Shown piece by piece: positions 46,267 to 58,227 of a stretch of 64,000 bases of DNA. The DNA lies in the NCBI GenBank assembly GCA_002633005.1, contig NMRA01000507.1, positions 124,001-188,000 of the forward strand, given 5' to 3'. Positions within the stretch are counted from its first letter, which is position 1. Each line of letters begins with the position of its first letter. The notes beneath the pieces are model-generated. The model saw only the letters and a list, made by a program, of their open reading frames with translations, had not been told where the DNA came from and ran no database searches. The position numbers were made by a program, and so were the translations under genes. The stretch comes from Phoronis australis (taxonomy: Eukaryota; Phoronida; Phoronidae).

Positions 46267-48541
46267 CTTCACCTACCAAAAATATAGGTCACTTCCCCCG
46301 GGTGGTGAAGAAAGGACTGTGACGTTCCAGAAACCATTTTCCACTTTCCACCAATGTAAGTTGCAGATACGTTTGAGACCAAGGACATGGCAATGAATCT
46401 CAAATACTATGAACACCTATTCCTTTTCACTGAAACTCAGCATATGCCACAATTAAAAACCAAGTGAACGTTTCACTTTCACTAAAATAAACGATGGATG
46501 GGAAGGGGTTCCTGCTCTAAAAGGTTCGTCTACCGAGTAACCTCCTTATAATTCTTACAAAAAGTTGTAAGTGGTTAGTTGTCTCAGACGCAAATCAATT
46601 AGACCGCATGTTTCGTTAGTTAGGTGGGTTAGAAATAAACGGACGATATGCTCTCAAAGTACAAGCGACTGGATACTTTTCACCACTAGTCAATGCTTAA
46701 TCAGCATGGCTGAAATGGTGTTTATAAACTTATCCAAGCGGGTTCTTTTAAATAAACCTTAAAAATAATTGGAATTTACTTTTGGTCAATTAGAGATCGA
46801 ATTTCAAAAAGTTTCCTGGCTGATAGGTTTTGATAAAACAATGACCACCATAAGTCCAAGCAAAAGTCCAAGCAGACACAATTTTTCTGACCATAGGGGG
46901 CACAGAGTAGTTCTCACGGGGTTTGCCCATCAGAACACACGTCAATGGACTCGTCACCCTTTCGTCACTCTGTCAAAAATTGCATGCAAAGACCGAAAAG
47001 TTTCGAGTCATTTCACACCACAAGGCCTACAGATGAGCACAGAAACTTTAGTCTCTATTGTATTTTTGATCTTTCATTCCTACTGAAAAGCAAGGTAGAC
47101 TAAGAAAAAAGGGGCAAAAATCAAAATCGACACTTTTCACCCCAAAACCACCGCTTCTATGCCAATGCTCGACTAAAGCCAACATTAGCTTCAGAAAGCA
47201 AATTTACTACCAATTCCAAAAATGTGGTCCAAAAGTACTGTCAACTAACTAGTTTTTTTGCAAATCTGGCTTGTTTGATTGCTACCTGAAATCGCAGCCA
47301 ATTTCTCTGTGTCGCTTCCTAGCAATGCACAATTGCAACACCGGCATCGTGAAGAAGAGTGCAGCTACAGCCGAGCAAGTGGTCTATTTTCATTCTCAAC
47401 ATGGTCACGAATACAAAAAACACATTCACTTAGCCTACATGCAATACCTTATTAAAATTCCCCCAACCCTGGCCTACCCCTAGATTTCAGGGAGTGCAAA
47501 TTGGCCGCGGCCGCAGCCTTACTGTTCGGTGCCACCATTATGATGTACGTCTTTATTAAGATACTTATTCTATGATTGCCAAGAGGACTGATGCCTTTTA
47601 AATCTTTGTAAATGTAACTGACGTTAAGGAATATGTCATGCGTAATCATCCTTTTCTTGCAAATTCTTTATGAATATATATATTTTTATACATAGATACC
47701 ACAATGTTTTCTTTCACCAGAACGAAAGTCCATTTAACATAAATTCTTCTTAGTTAAAATACAATACATTAGAACAGCAAATAAAATATTATCTGAGCTC
47801 AACAAAATAATCATCTGAATATAAAATCAAAATGAAAACCGAAAATACAGGCATAACTGAAATAATTGAAGGCATGCTTGAATGAAAAAAGAACAACAAA
47901 CATACTAAACATATCAGACCGGCATTATCTATCAGTTATGTCTAAAAACTACAGTAAACTTTTCCAATGATTAATAATTTGTACTCCCCATTGCCTAAAA
48001 TCACCCCATAAGATATGAACAACAGGTGATCGACAAAGCATGTTGAGCAGGATTTAGGTAATATTACTATTGCCCGGGAACATGATCCCGTTTCCAATGT
48101 TGTTTATTTAATTTTGCTACGGTCATTAACAGTTTTATAGTAGTAAAATGAGAAAATTAATATTTTTGTTTCCTTTGCCTACATGTATCGTTGTACAGTG
48201 GTCAGAATTGGGTTCAGGCCAGGGGATCTAATCTTTGCACTGGAAATCGAACTCGAAATTGTTTTTGCAATCTTTAATATGATCTTAAAGTAATTGCCTA
48301 TTATTATATACTTGAGTAAATTACGGTTTCCGGAGATGAGTTTCTAGGTAAAGTTTACACTTGATGACACCCAGTTCTAAATTTTGAGTTCAGACGTCAA
48401 TTTACAGCTCAAATGCTTGGGTCATCAAGTGTATGCTAGGGTTACACAGTCGTCCGCCTAAACATAGAACTCTTGCACTGCAAAGCCAACTCGGGCAATC
48501 ACACAAAGCACGATTGCATGCGCGCTAGCAGCCTAAAAGAT

Positions 48542-48685
48542 GGGGGGGGGGGAGGGGTGGGGCTCGAATTTCTGAGGATGTGCATCTTCTACTGAAAATT
48601 AAACAGAGGACTAAAAAAAACCCGGAAAATGATTGCACCTGTGGTCTGATTCGGACACTTCTAATCGGGTCTGAGCCCCCTCCCC
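48542..48685. repeat. G-rich inverted repeat with quadruplex potential
   Basis: An 11-G run followed by A, GGGG, T, GGGG (48542-48562) then CTC. An inverted counterpart GAGCCCCCTCCCC lies at 48673-48685. A further 11-G run lies at 48768-48778. Possibly a short MITE whose ends have expanded G runs. Confidence 0.4.
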
Positions 48686-51255
48686 GGCAGCCGCATGTTA
48701 GTTACCGGGGTTAATTAGTGAATAATTCCTCACGCTCTTGCTGTTTTGCTTTTTTTGCGGCAGCCAAGGGGGGGGGGGCTTGGGTCCTCTTAAAGCCGCC
48801 TATGTATCTCGTAGTCTCACTTTTTAGAGAGGCCCTAGCGTATAGGTCCAAGCGTTACCAAACTCTACTCCGATATGCACGTGATCAAAGTAACCGGCGC
48901 GGCTACATGAATCGAGTGAGTTTTCAGATTCGCCATACATCGCTTAAAGATATATATTTGCATACCGCGCTCATATACGGGTACTTACTGTTAATACTGT
49001 GCTATGTAAAACAATGAAGTAAAAGTTTTAGTTTAAAAGCTTAAAGCTATATTGATCGCTGTTTCTGTAACATGACCATTAACATGGTAAGTTTCGCCTC
49101 AAACAATCGCGAGTGTCGACTGTCCTGATATAATTTCGCAATGGGGTCATAAAACATGAAGTCGTGGAATAAGGCCAGTTAACTCTCCTTGTTTTACATA
49201 CTTTAAGTGAAATGATAAGGCTTAATAAAGTCCTTCAATATATTAAAACCACTAAAGCAATGCGAATAATCAACATACCTGTAAGCTATCAATTAAACTT
49301 TTACCACACTGTTTTTCGTGTTTTTTCAATATCAAGTTAATAAACTAGAAGTTTCGTACCATTTTCTTTTTTGAATATTAACACTATTGGAGAGGAACTA
49401 AGCCACTCTCTTACTTGACAACAATAACCTAATTTCAACGATGTTTGAGTAAAGACTACAGAATCAGCTCGGTCAATATGGTTAGTTTCAGTTACGGCCA
49501 CTTGGGGGTGACCCGGTAAGTGATGTCAAGTGGAGAGCCAACAGGCGGTGACACGTCAATGAATCTCTATCAATCGGCCATGTCAGATTAGTCCCAACAA
49601 CGCTGCGAGCATTCTAACTCGAGTGTTTGGCACACCGAGACCAATTGAATCAGTGTATAAACTTAATTTAATAGCGTTTAGACACAAGGCCTCGTGATGA
49701 ATGCACCTGGTGGTTTTAATGACAATTCTGCCCGTAACTCTAGATCGAGTGGACCCTTTATTAGTCAAAGATGTCAATATTGTGAAAAACCGACAGATCA
49801 TTGTGCTTTAACTCAAACACAAATCAGTTGACACCAATACTGAATCTTAAAAAGAGCGACTTAGCCTGCCCTTTTGCCAGATAACTGACAAGTGGATTTC
49901 CAATTAAAAGCCAATTGTTTGCGTTTTAACTTAAATCACCAATCTATCAATCTGTTTGAGTGTAGTACAACAAACATGTTTTATTTCAGTTCAAGACTTA
50001 AAGTGACACTTAGCAACCAGATGTAATATTCACCATCGAGCAGTTATTTGAGATTTTTAGTATTTAATTTCAAACATAAAAAATGATTTAAGAAGCATTT
50101 GGCTGAACGATATTTACGGACAATGGTTAGGGAATCTTTTTATCAAAAATAATATAAAAAACTGAAGTTTGATAAACCTAATGAGATTTTTAAAGAACAA
50201 ATACCGAAGAAGAAATGTTGTAAATGTACGTAAAACCTTAGCGACTTAATTTTCATTAAAAAGAAATATGTCCATTACAAAGTTTGTACCCGGCACTGCC
50301 GAGCAGGTGACCTTGATGAAAATATTTCTCAAGCTAATAGGTAAATTTTTATGTCTTGTCAATTTTCTAAACAAAGGCAAACACTCGAACAGAAATGTCT
50401 ACTTCATATAATATTGTGCGCAGTAAAATAGCACTTCGTAAATAAATAAATAAGACATTTGTGAAGTTTTGTGCAAGGCAACTAAATCTAAACATGTCTA
50501 CCTGCATGCAGCTTGAATTCGCTTTCAAAGGAAATTCGACGTTGAACTGTTCAACATGTTCAAAAAGAGATTAAACGTTCTTAATCCTAAACTACTGTTT
50601 CGGCGACAGACGATTACACAGTTAGTTTAACAAAATTCAACAAGCAAAGAAGTACAAGTGTTAGTAAACTCAAAATCAGGCCAATTAGTTTACGTAAGAC
50701 GCTGTTGTGGACTCATACAAACAGGATTATCATGTCAGCAAAACAAAGCCAACGATACTTGATAGTTGAAAGGGAAGGATTGTGCAGTGACACTAAATGT
50801 TGATAAACACTACAACGACACTTACTGTCTCTTCAGAGCGCAGGCAACACAAAACTGTAGTCAGTTTTAAACACACTCTGCTAACTGGGCAAAACTACAA
50901 AGGCGGAGGTAGCAACAAAGGTGTATAGCAAAGAGAAAAAGGGGACTGTTTCATCAAAAGCGACTTAATACCGATTAACATTTGGTCTTACGCACCACAC
51001 GACTATTTCTGAGAAGTAATTAAATCACTTTAGAAAAAAAATCTCTTCTGTGAGAATATGCACACAAGTTGTAGTTACTGAGAAAATTTCGATGAATTAT
51101 TTGTAGACTGTGGTGCCTCATGGCAGTCACCTTACTAACAGTGGAGTGGGTGCATTAGAACAAATTTCTGAGTGAAACAGGCCTCTGATCTCGTTTTTCT
51201 AAAACAGCTCACAGAGAAACAAAACTTCGTTACTTCTTCAAGTAAAACAATATCG

Positions 51256-51265
51256 CTTATTATTA

Positions 51266-51297
<32 letters not shown>

Positions 51298-51342
51298 TTA
51301 ATATTATCATTATTTTACTATTACTAATATTATTATTATTGG
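51256..51342 (+). repeat. (ATT)n microsatellite
   Basis: ATT/TAT repeats with a few ATC, ATTTT and ACT interruptions over about 85 bases. The ORF that starts within it (51339-51746) has no recognisable content. Confidence 0.95.
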
Positions 51343-52194
51343 CATTACTGCTGTCACTATTAAAAGTTTCATTATACTCAGGCGATGAAAATAAGGGCAA
51401 TCGCATGATATCATTAATTCACTTATTATCAATGTATGTACAGATCTTAATGGGTGTACGATCAGGTAAACAGAGTTTCTTCAAATTGGAACAAAACAAT
51501 TACCTAAATCGTCCTTTTTCAATTACCAACAACTCACCGAAATTCGAAAATTGTTCAAAATATCACAATGTATGCTGTGACAATAATGAACAAAATGTGC
51601 TTCCTATTTCTCTTTGCCGTTCTGACATATTGTGCTCACACTTGAAGATTTTACAAGAATTCTTATTTTTTTTAACCTGGCTAAATTATAACATAAGCCG
51701 GACAAAAATATCAGCAAGCCACTATATTTTCTTACATAACTTTTGAAATTAAAATGCATAAAATAAAATAATTCACGTAATTGATGTATCTGAGCACATT
51801 TTCCTTTATGATGTTTTTAAGCCACATTTACAAGGATCGTAATACATTAAGACAAAAACTAACGGTGAAAAAGTTAAAGGACATAAAATTCTATAGATTT
51901 GGATCATGTCTGTTATATAAGAAGAAATGGAAAATAATATGTATTTTACAAACCTTGACCATAAAAAGTAAGATGATAACCTAGGATAAATAGCAAAAAC
52001 AACAAAACCATAAAAGTGTATAACCATAATTATTTACTTAACAATTGAAAGGCAAGGACGTAAATACTTTTAAAATATTAACAAGAACACGTATCCTTGA
52101 AAAGTGCCCATGACTGTACCATATATATAGTTCTTCTTCGATTGAATGCGAAATGAACATATTTACATGTTGTTTATTAGTAACAATAGATGGC

Positions 52195-53740
52195 GCACAT
52201 AACATTTAATCAGTTCGAAAATAGAAAAGCGTCATCGCCTCTCTGATAGCAAACTATTTGTCACATTATATGAAAATCCGTCGAGGAACTCCAAAGACTC
52301 AACGGGAACATATAGTTCCCACTAAAATGTACAGCAGTCATGTTGGACCCGTCCAAAACGGAAAAGTCCTCATCTACTGTCATTTTCAGATTGGAATACA
52401 CTTAGCATATTTCACATAGATCCTGCAAAAGTTCAAGAGAAACAGTCGATAAATGCAGACTGATTCGAATACGTCCCAAAATAGAAAAGTCTTTTCACCT
52501 TCAAATTTCATAAAAATCTGTCAATGAACTATGAAGATACGAGGCAAAAATAAAATTAAAATTGCCTTTGGGTGCACAGTGGAAGTCAGATCCCTCCAAA
52601 AGTTGACAGAAATAGGACTACATCTGCCAAATCTCGTGGATATCCATTAGGGGTTTCGGAGATTAGCAATGGACATCGGACAGCAAGATAGAGATGACGG
52701 TAACGTGCAACCATGTAGGTATTTGGACGCACAAAAGCATTTTTAAATGAAATGGACAAATATTGCTGATAGCAATGCCTTCAATTAGAAAATCCATTGC
52801 TCCGAAATTAGTGTATTTTTATTTACGACAAAGATTCAACATGAGTACAAACTCTCAAACGATTTGTTATAGGTGCTGGATGTGCATACGTGATGTTAAG
52901 ACAGCTGCATATCAATTTTATGTGAACTGCTGTAACATGAATTTTCAAAAACCAATTACATTTACATGTACTCTCCTCGAACTAACTTTGGCAAACTGCT
53001 GAACAGGAAACCTCAATACACCACCCTTTGGTGATTTTGATAAAAGCAGCGAACTGTGGGATTTGACCACTTAACGCAGTGGAACTGGTATCGACTGTTT
53101 CGTTACTCAGATTAGAAGTAATTTCTGGATTCGAAAAAGAACTGAAAAATCTCAATTTAGGAGTGAACTCATACGTTAGTTATGTGACCGAACACTAGGT
53201 GGAGCTACCAGACGATGATTGGGGATTTTACTAAAGAGGCATCAGCAACCATCCCTAAAATTAGACACACAATGTGTGTGAATATCATATCGATCCCAGG
53301 AAAAATGCGACTTGCAACACGAAGTGGCAGACCAACAAATGTTCAGCGAAGAATTAGTCAACAAAAGGACTGGACAATCAATCTCGAATATCTCAAGAAC
53401 GGTAAGGTGGAGTGAGAAATGGATGTTCACACACTAAAAAAGATCCCCAAGGGATGAAAAACCAATAAATTAGAGGAAACTCATTAAAAAATCTCGAATA
53501 ACTCGAAGACGATAAGTCGGAGCAAACAACAAATGTCAAAGCCTAGCTCTTGACACCATAACGTACCAATTTTCAGAAAGATGGGTCAATAAAAGAGCAG
53601 TGATCAAATCAGAAAATTTTTAACTTGATAACGTTAAGTCGTAGCAAGAAACCAATTAGGGACTAAAGATAGCCCTTGAGGATGTCTTTCTGCGTACCAA
53701 CTTTCAGGAGGTTCTTCAAAGGACCAAGTGCACTGGAAAT
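52195..53740 (+). repeat. Degenerate tandem arrays of about 125-130 bp
   Basis: Between 52195 and about 52670, units spaced roughly 125-130 bp share ...CCAAAATAGAAAAGTC, then AAATTTCATAAAAATCTGTCAA and GAACT. Between about 53380 and 53720, three units share AATCTCGAATAxCTCxAGAACG, a GTAAGTCGGAGCAA-like block and TACCAACTTTCAGxAxG. Similar CAAATTTCATGAAAATCCGTCAAGGAACT words recur at 61640 and 63485. No coding function is visible. Confidence 0.5.
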
Positions 53741-53961
53741 TCACAAAAACATTCTAAACGACCGTCTCAGCGCCACCTTTCACCTGATTTCGTCCTAAAA
53801 CGAATTTCCTTGAGCTTTTGACGAGGTTATGCGAAATTTCATGTCGATCAGACCATAGACTATAGTACATGGACCGCCAACTCCGTATACTTTCAATGGA
53901 CGAAATCTGTGATCTTACGCATAAGTCCTTACGTCATTATTAACTGGCGACACCAGGGCTG

Positions 53962-54102
53962 CGTTCAGTAGACACTAGGACCTACGCTAGGACCTAGCTA
54001 AAACCTAGTCAAAGTCACGTGCTCTCATTTAAAATACACGGCAATATCTCACGTAATCTCGCGAAGTCTTGCTTTTTAGCAAGGTCCTAGCGCTACTGAA
54101 CG
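53962..54102. mobile_element. MITE family M2, copy 3
   Basis: The ends CGTTCAGTAGACACTAGGAC and GGTCCTAGCGCTACTGAACG are inverted complements. The interior contains AGTCACGTGCTCTCATTTAA, CAATATCTCACGTAATCTCG and AAGTCTTGC. This is the best-preserved copy of the family in the window. Confidence 0.75.
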
Positions 54103-54157
54103 GGAGGCAGGCTAAATTTTCTGGTGTAATTTCCGGCAAGTACGTCGTCTGCTAATC

Positions 54158-54345
54158 ATGGTCGGCTGCTGTGTGCCGGGTTGTTCGACGCGAAATGCAA
54201 AGGAATTAGCTTCCATACCATCCGAAGACCTCATAATCGGCTGTGGGAGGAAAAGCTTATTTCTTGTGTCAACGTGAATCGCAGTTGTTTCAGCAATAAG
54301 ACTTTATACATTTGTTCAAGGCACTTTGAAGATGAACGTTTTTAA
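54158..54345 (+). pseudogene. THAP-domain remnant with one frameshift
   Basis: The ATG at 54158 opens VGCCVPGCSTRNAK in one frame. From about 54211 a second frame gives FHTIRRPHNRLWEEKLIS, then SNKTLYICSRHFEDERF and a stop at 54343-54345. Put side by side, these are the N-terminal Cys pair (CC-x3-C), the conserved tryptophan and the distal C-x2-H (CSRH) of a THAP zinc finger, about 60 residues. A frameshift lies between 54190 and 54215. The stop where the domain should reach its final AVPTIF-like segment indicates truncation. It may come from a THAP-bearing DNA transposon or a retired host THAP gene. It starts 55 bp after an M2 MITE. Confidence 0.65.
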
Positions 54346-55194
54346 GAGGCTCTGATAGGCCTACTACTTAATCCTGTCTTCACAAATCCATTTTTGTTTT
54401 CTCCGTTTTGATGAAAACTATCTGGTAAACTTTTTGACGAAAATTGTCCGCTAAATTTCTTCCAAAGGTAGTGACTCATGAACTCCTGTCCTTACGAGGA
54501 ACTTCAGCCATAGTCTGGTGAGCGAATTAACCAAATTACTCTTCGCTGGCCCTGATCAGATGGTTGGTCTCAGCAGAATGCGCACATTTGGCCAGAATTT
54601 GGATCAGCGATTTCAACAAATTCACATTCGTGTACAAATAAATAGAAAGCTGGTAAAACCTTTAACATAAATAAAGATTACATTAATACTTCAGAAATAA
54701 CCACCTGGACCAGTCAAAATCTATCTTGCAGTTCAACAGCAGGTTACACTCTCATTTCATGTCGAAGATATGCCGCACAAAATTTCTCGACTGCAGTCTA
54801 TGAAAATGCATCCAACTTCTTTGAAAACATGGAACAGGAACACCAGAGGGGTGTGAAGGTTGTTTTTATTCTTCAATGTTAAATATTTGTAAGCGGACAA
54901 ATGGTTTTCAAATTTACGACTTAAAAGTCCTAACATTTCAAAACTTAAGCTTTTCAAACGAACGCTTATGACGAAAACAAAATTCTTCAACCAGTTTTGT
55001 TAAGTCCTATGCCACCTGTAGGTACACAATGAGCCCATCCCACTCCTAATGTAACAAAATGGTCCCTTGCACAAAAGATACTGAGTATTGCCCTTCTGAA
55101 ATATTACCGTATTTGCCCTAATAAGCGGCCAGGGCGCTTAGAATAATCCGCTTCAGGAAGGGGGGGGGGGGCGCTTATTATAGTCCAAAAGTGG

Positions 55195-56235
55195 TTGAAA
55201 CCCCGTCTCCGAAAATGGTATTTGACAGGCAAGTTGTTGAGATAAATCCTGCTATTAATATCTGGGAGTTACGTTCACTCGTAGACTCGTGTGGAGGCAA
55301 TGTTGTAAAAATACTAGCAGCCCAAACAACGTGAGGTCTCAACATGATTACAGTCAGTCTAACAGTAATTAACGGTAATTCTCCAACAATATACTTTAAC
55401 ATTTTTGATACCATGATATTGCCAATCTTAAATATGGAGCCGAAATATGGGGTGCCTCAATTTGTAAATATATTGAAAATGTTCACGATTTTTTTATAAA
55501 TATGTTCTAAGACTAAATAAAAAGTCAAATGCTTTATAAGTAAAATGCGAATGCGGTAGACAAATGCTGTTTATAAGCTACGAGAAAACCGGTCGTATGC
55601 CGGACAAAAATATTGAACATGCATCCATCTAGTCACCCCTTTCGCTGAGTTTTACCGCATGTTAACGCAATAGCGTGCGAACGGTAGAGTTAGTAGAGCA
55701 AGTTTAATAAAAGGTGTACTTCATAGAAATGGTTTTGAAGTTTATCTGTTTGGCCTACGCAATCTCGATTTGTGTGTCCAGGAATTCAAACAATCAATTT
55801 GGAATGCTAGAATGGCACTCAGAAATGAATAATTCCAATAGATATGATTTTATTGTATAATTCATCAAGAGATGGTGTCCGAAGAATTCTTGTACCATTT
55901 GCATTGTACATCTGAGTGAGTTGTCTCGTTCGGTTCAGATGCTCGATTCATAAACTAACCATAGAAGTAGATAGACACCAGGCTGTTGCCAGGAATGACA
56001 GAATTTGGGATAAGCTACGTAGTGTCAATTGAAAATGAGATAGAATTTATCTGTCATTATCCTACATTGAGAGATTTAAGGAAAAATTTATATTTTCCAA
56101 TCGAAAAGCCACGATGTTTTAAAACGGCTGTCCTTGTATCGTATTGAGAAGAGAAGTGTTAACCTTTTCATTATGTTAAGTAAAAATGCATGCTTGTATA
56201 TGTAAGCAATGCGTATTATGTACAATAAACTATTG
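55195..56235 (+). mobile_element. LINE reverse-transcriptase C-terminal remnant, D1 copy 1
   Basis: Reading + strand across several frameshifts: KMVFDRQVVEINPAI, then YLGVTFTRRLVW, FDTMILPIL, KYGAEIWGASICKYIENVHD, later ASLIKG...RNGFEV, and ENEIEFICHYPTLRDLRKNL. YLGV-FT, FD-MILPIL-YGAEIWG and the E-x3-F-x2-CH-x-P segment, in this order, are signatures of the post-palm region and C-terminal Cys/His region of non-LTR retrotransposon ORF2. Stops and shifts show it is dead. A CAATAAA near 56225 may mark its 3' end. The catalytic FADD-type part is not present. Confidence 0.65.
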
Positions 56236-56574
56236 ATTGACAGATTAGCGAAAGACCAGTAAATTATAAAAATTGAAACCACAGCGCCCTCATGACAAAC
56301 GTCACAAACCAAAAACAATAGGCCTCGAGCTATTCTTAACACATGTGTTTTGTAAATAATTCATGAAGATCAGATAAGCAATGCAACCTGTAGCACCATG
56401 TTGTACCTTAACAGACTCCTGCACACAACGAGCAGCATCCGTGCCCTCTATTGATTAAAATGGGGATGACCGGGATGACAGAGAACTTAATAACTCAGAA
56501 AGCTCTTAGTATTCTCTCTCCGAGCCTTCAGTCGACTTTTACGCAGAGAAGAATGCAAACCCCTTTTAATGAAA

Positions 56575-57090
56575 TTACGCACGTTTCCCGTTTTGGTGAT
56601 AATTATATTTTCCCATCTTAGTACTCCATTTCCAATTCTTGTTTAAAAACTGTAAATCAAGGAAATTCACATTTGAGTTTTCTATAATAAACATGATTTT
56701 AACCAATAAAATGATTAAGTTGAAGATTTCAATAGAAACTCCGCTTTTTCCAAAAATACTGTGCAGGTACTCAACGAGTGATAAATGTTTCTTGTGCAAA
56801 GACATGAGTTATATATTTTGTCCCAAAAGACGCTTATTTTGATTTGGACAATGCCAGACGGTACACATATCTGACAGCAAAATGCCAGTACGCCAGAAGA
56901 AAATATTCGTGTTTAAAATTCTATAGATGATTTTGACTTGTATCCATCTCAGACCTATATTATTTGTACAAAATACAAAGATATGTTAAATTATTAGTCA
57001 ATCAGTCATCATTACAGTGATCTCTAAGTTAGCCTCCCACTTATCTAATGCTTTTGGTGTTTGAAATAATGTTTTAACAAATACTAATCA
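56575..57090 (-). mobile_element. LINE C-terminal remnant on the minus strand, D1 copy 1
   Basis: The minus strand ORF ending at 56575 (HLSLVEYLHSIFGKSG, then FNLIILLVKIMFIIEN and a lysine/tyrosine-rich tail) resembles the C-terminus seen in some LINE ORF2 proteins: IFG-like motif, hydrophobic I-L-L-x-K-x-x-I helix, then a basic stretch. The counterpart in D1 copy 2 continues upstream to about 60700. The assignment is by pattern and tentative. Confidence 0.35.
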
Positions 57091-57096
57091 TAAATA

Positions 57097-57260
57097 CCGT
57101 AATCGTTCGGGTTAACGCCCTGGGCGGTTAAATTGGCAAACCCAAAAAATCGGGGGTGGGCGGTTAACCAGACATGGGCGCTTAAACGTGAAACTTTAAA
57201 AAATCCAGGGTGGGCGGTTAACCGAACATGGGCGCTTATTACGACAGGCAACCGCCCTGG
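57097..57260 (+). repeat. GGGCGGTTAA / GGGCGCTTA palindromic repeat
   Basis: Two tandem units (about 54 bp) share GGGTGGGCGGTTAACC and ACATGGGCGCTTA. Flanking words ACGCCCTGGGCG occur on both sides in a loosely inverted layout. It lies right at the end of D1 copy 1. A related TGCCCTAATAAGCG... GGGCGCTTA stretch lies just before the start of copy 1 (55110-55140). Possibly one MITE pair framing the unit. Confidence 0.5.
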
Positions 57261-58160
57261 GCGTTATCGTCACGTCGCCACATGACGAGAAAAATGTCAT
57301 AACAGCGGATGATCCCAACAAAGATTCTCTTGCCCTCAGATTAGTTATTCACTGATAAATTTACAGAATTACTGAGTAATAGCCCCGTGGCGTCCTGCGG
57401 TCTTGTTACTTTGCCCTCTAGAGCGCAGACGACCAGTGACCACGCAGCCTCTACTTGGATTGCAACTATTCTAAGATGTGACCTTGTTAAAGTGCGCGCG
57501 TGCAAGCTTCACGTGTTGCAGAGGTCACAGCAGACATCAAATTTATGGTTACAGTCTCGTACTGAGCTGCCAAGTTCATAGTCTGAGAGCAGTTTTAAAA
57601 TGAGTTGTAATAAAAGTTTGAAAAACTTAATTCAGATGTTTTTTTGTGTTTAGGATGTGACTCAATGACATTTTCAGCATATGGTTCTGCGCCTAGCTGT
57701 TTTATCTCGACCGCCCGGCATTGCTCACTTGCCGTTGCGCCAAACATGCTCGGCAAAGAATTAGGCCTAAGACAAGAATCGGTGTTAAGCGGCCGTGAGC
57801 CACTCGTCAATCAAGAATAAAATTTCGAGCCACGACATAAATATATGATAAAACGCCACAAAACAACGATGTTTCAATTCATTCTTAAACAATCGCCTTA
57901 CCAAACTTCGTGGTGGAAAAACATTTATTTTTCATGCAAGATGTCCAGATTATCCTATTTATATCACTTGCAATAGGCCTATCGCACTGCGGCACTGTTC
58001 GGTCTCGCTGTTAGCAAGCAATGTCTCAGTCGGCTGACAGTCGTGACTTGGAAATGCCGTCAAGTAATAAAACGGCCTCTTCCAATATGCATCTCGTTTT
58101 TTATGGCCAAAGATAGCGGCGGGAATCAGCACGCACGTAGGGCCTACGAGTGAGCACCTG

Positions 58161-58227
58161 NNNNNNNNNNNNNNNNNNNNNNNNNNNNNNNNNNNNNNNN
58201 NNNNNNNNNNNNNNNNNNNNNNNNNNN
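58161..58227. other. Assembly gap (67 N)
   Basis: Unresolved bases ending exactly where D1 copy 2 begins, inside a G run. Confidence 1.

Larger units (their letters stand above)
55160..57096 (+). repeat. Large direct duplication D1, copy 1
   Basis: About 1.9 kb nearly identical to 58228-60131, with scattered substitutions and small indels. It begins at a G run followed by CGCTTATTATAGTCC and ends at ACTAATCATAAATA. Its content is decayed LINE sequence on both strands (see separate entries). Confidence 0.9.

Noticed and set aside
46769-47086. 105-codon ORF
   Set aside because: No recognisable domain, no conserved motif and no splice context.
51339-51746. 135-codon ORF beginning inside the (ATT)n microsatellite
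   Set aside because: Its start lies in the microsatellite, the composition is AT-driven, and no motif or splice context supports it.
55178-55414. Minus strand ORF in D1 (and its copy across the gap at 57959-58480)
   Set aside because: It is the antisense of the LINE reverse-transcriptase remnant. The longer version is an artefact of reading through N.
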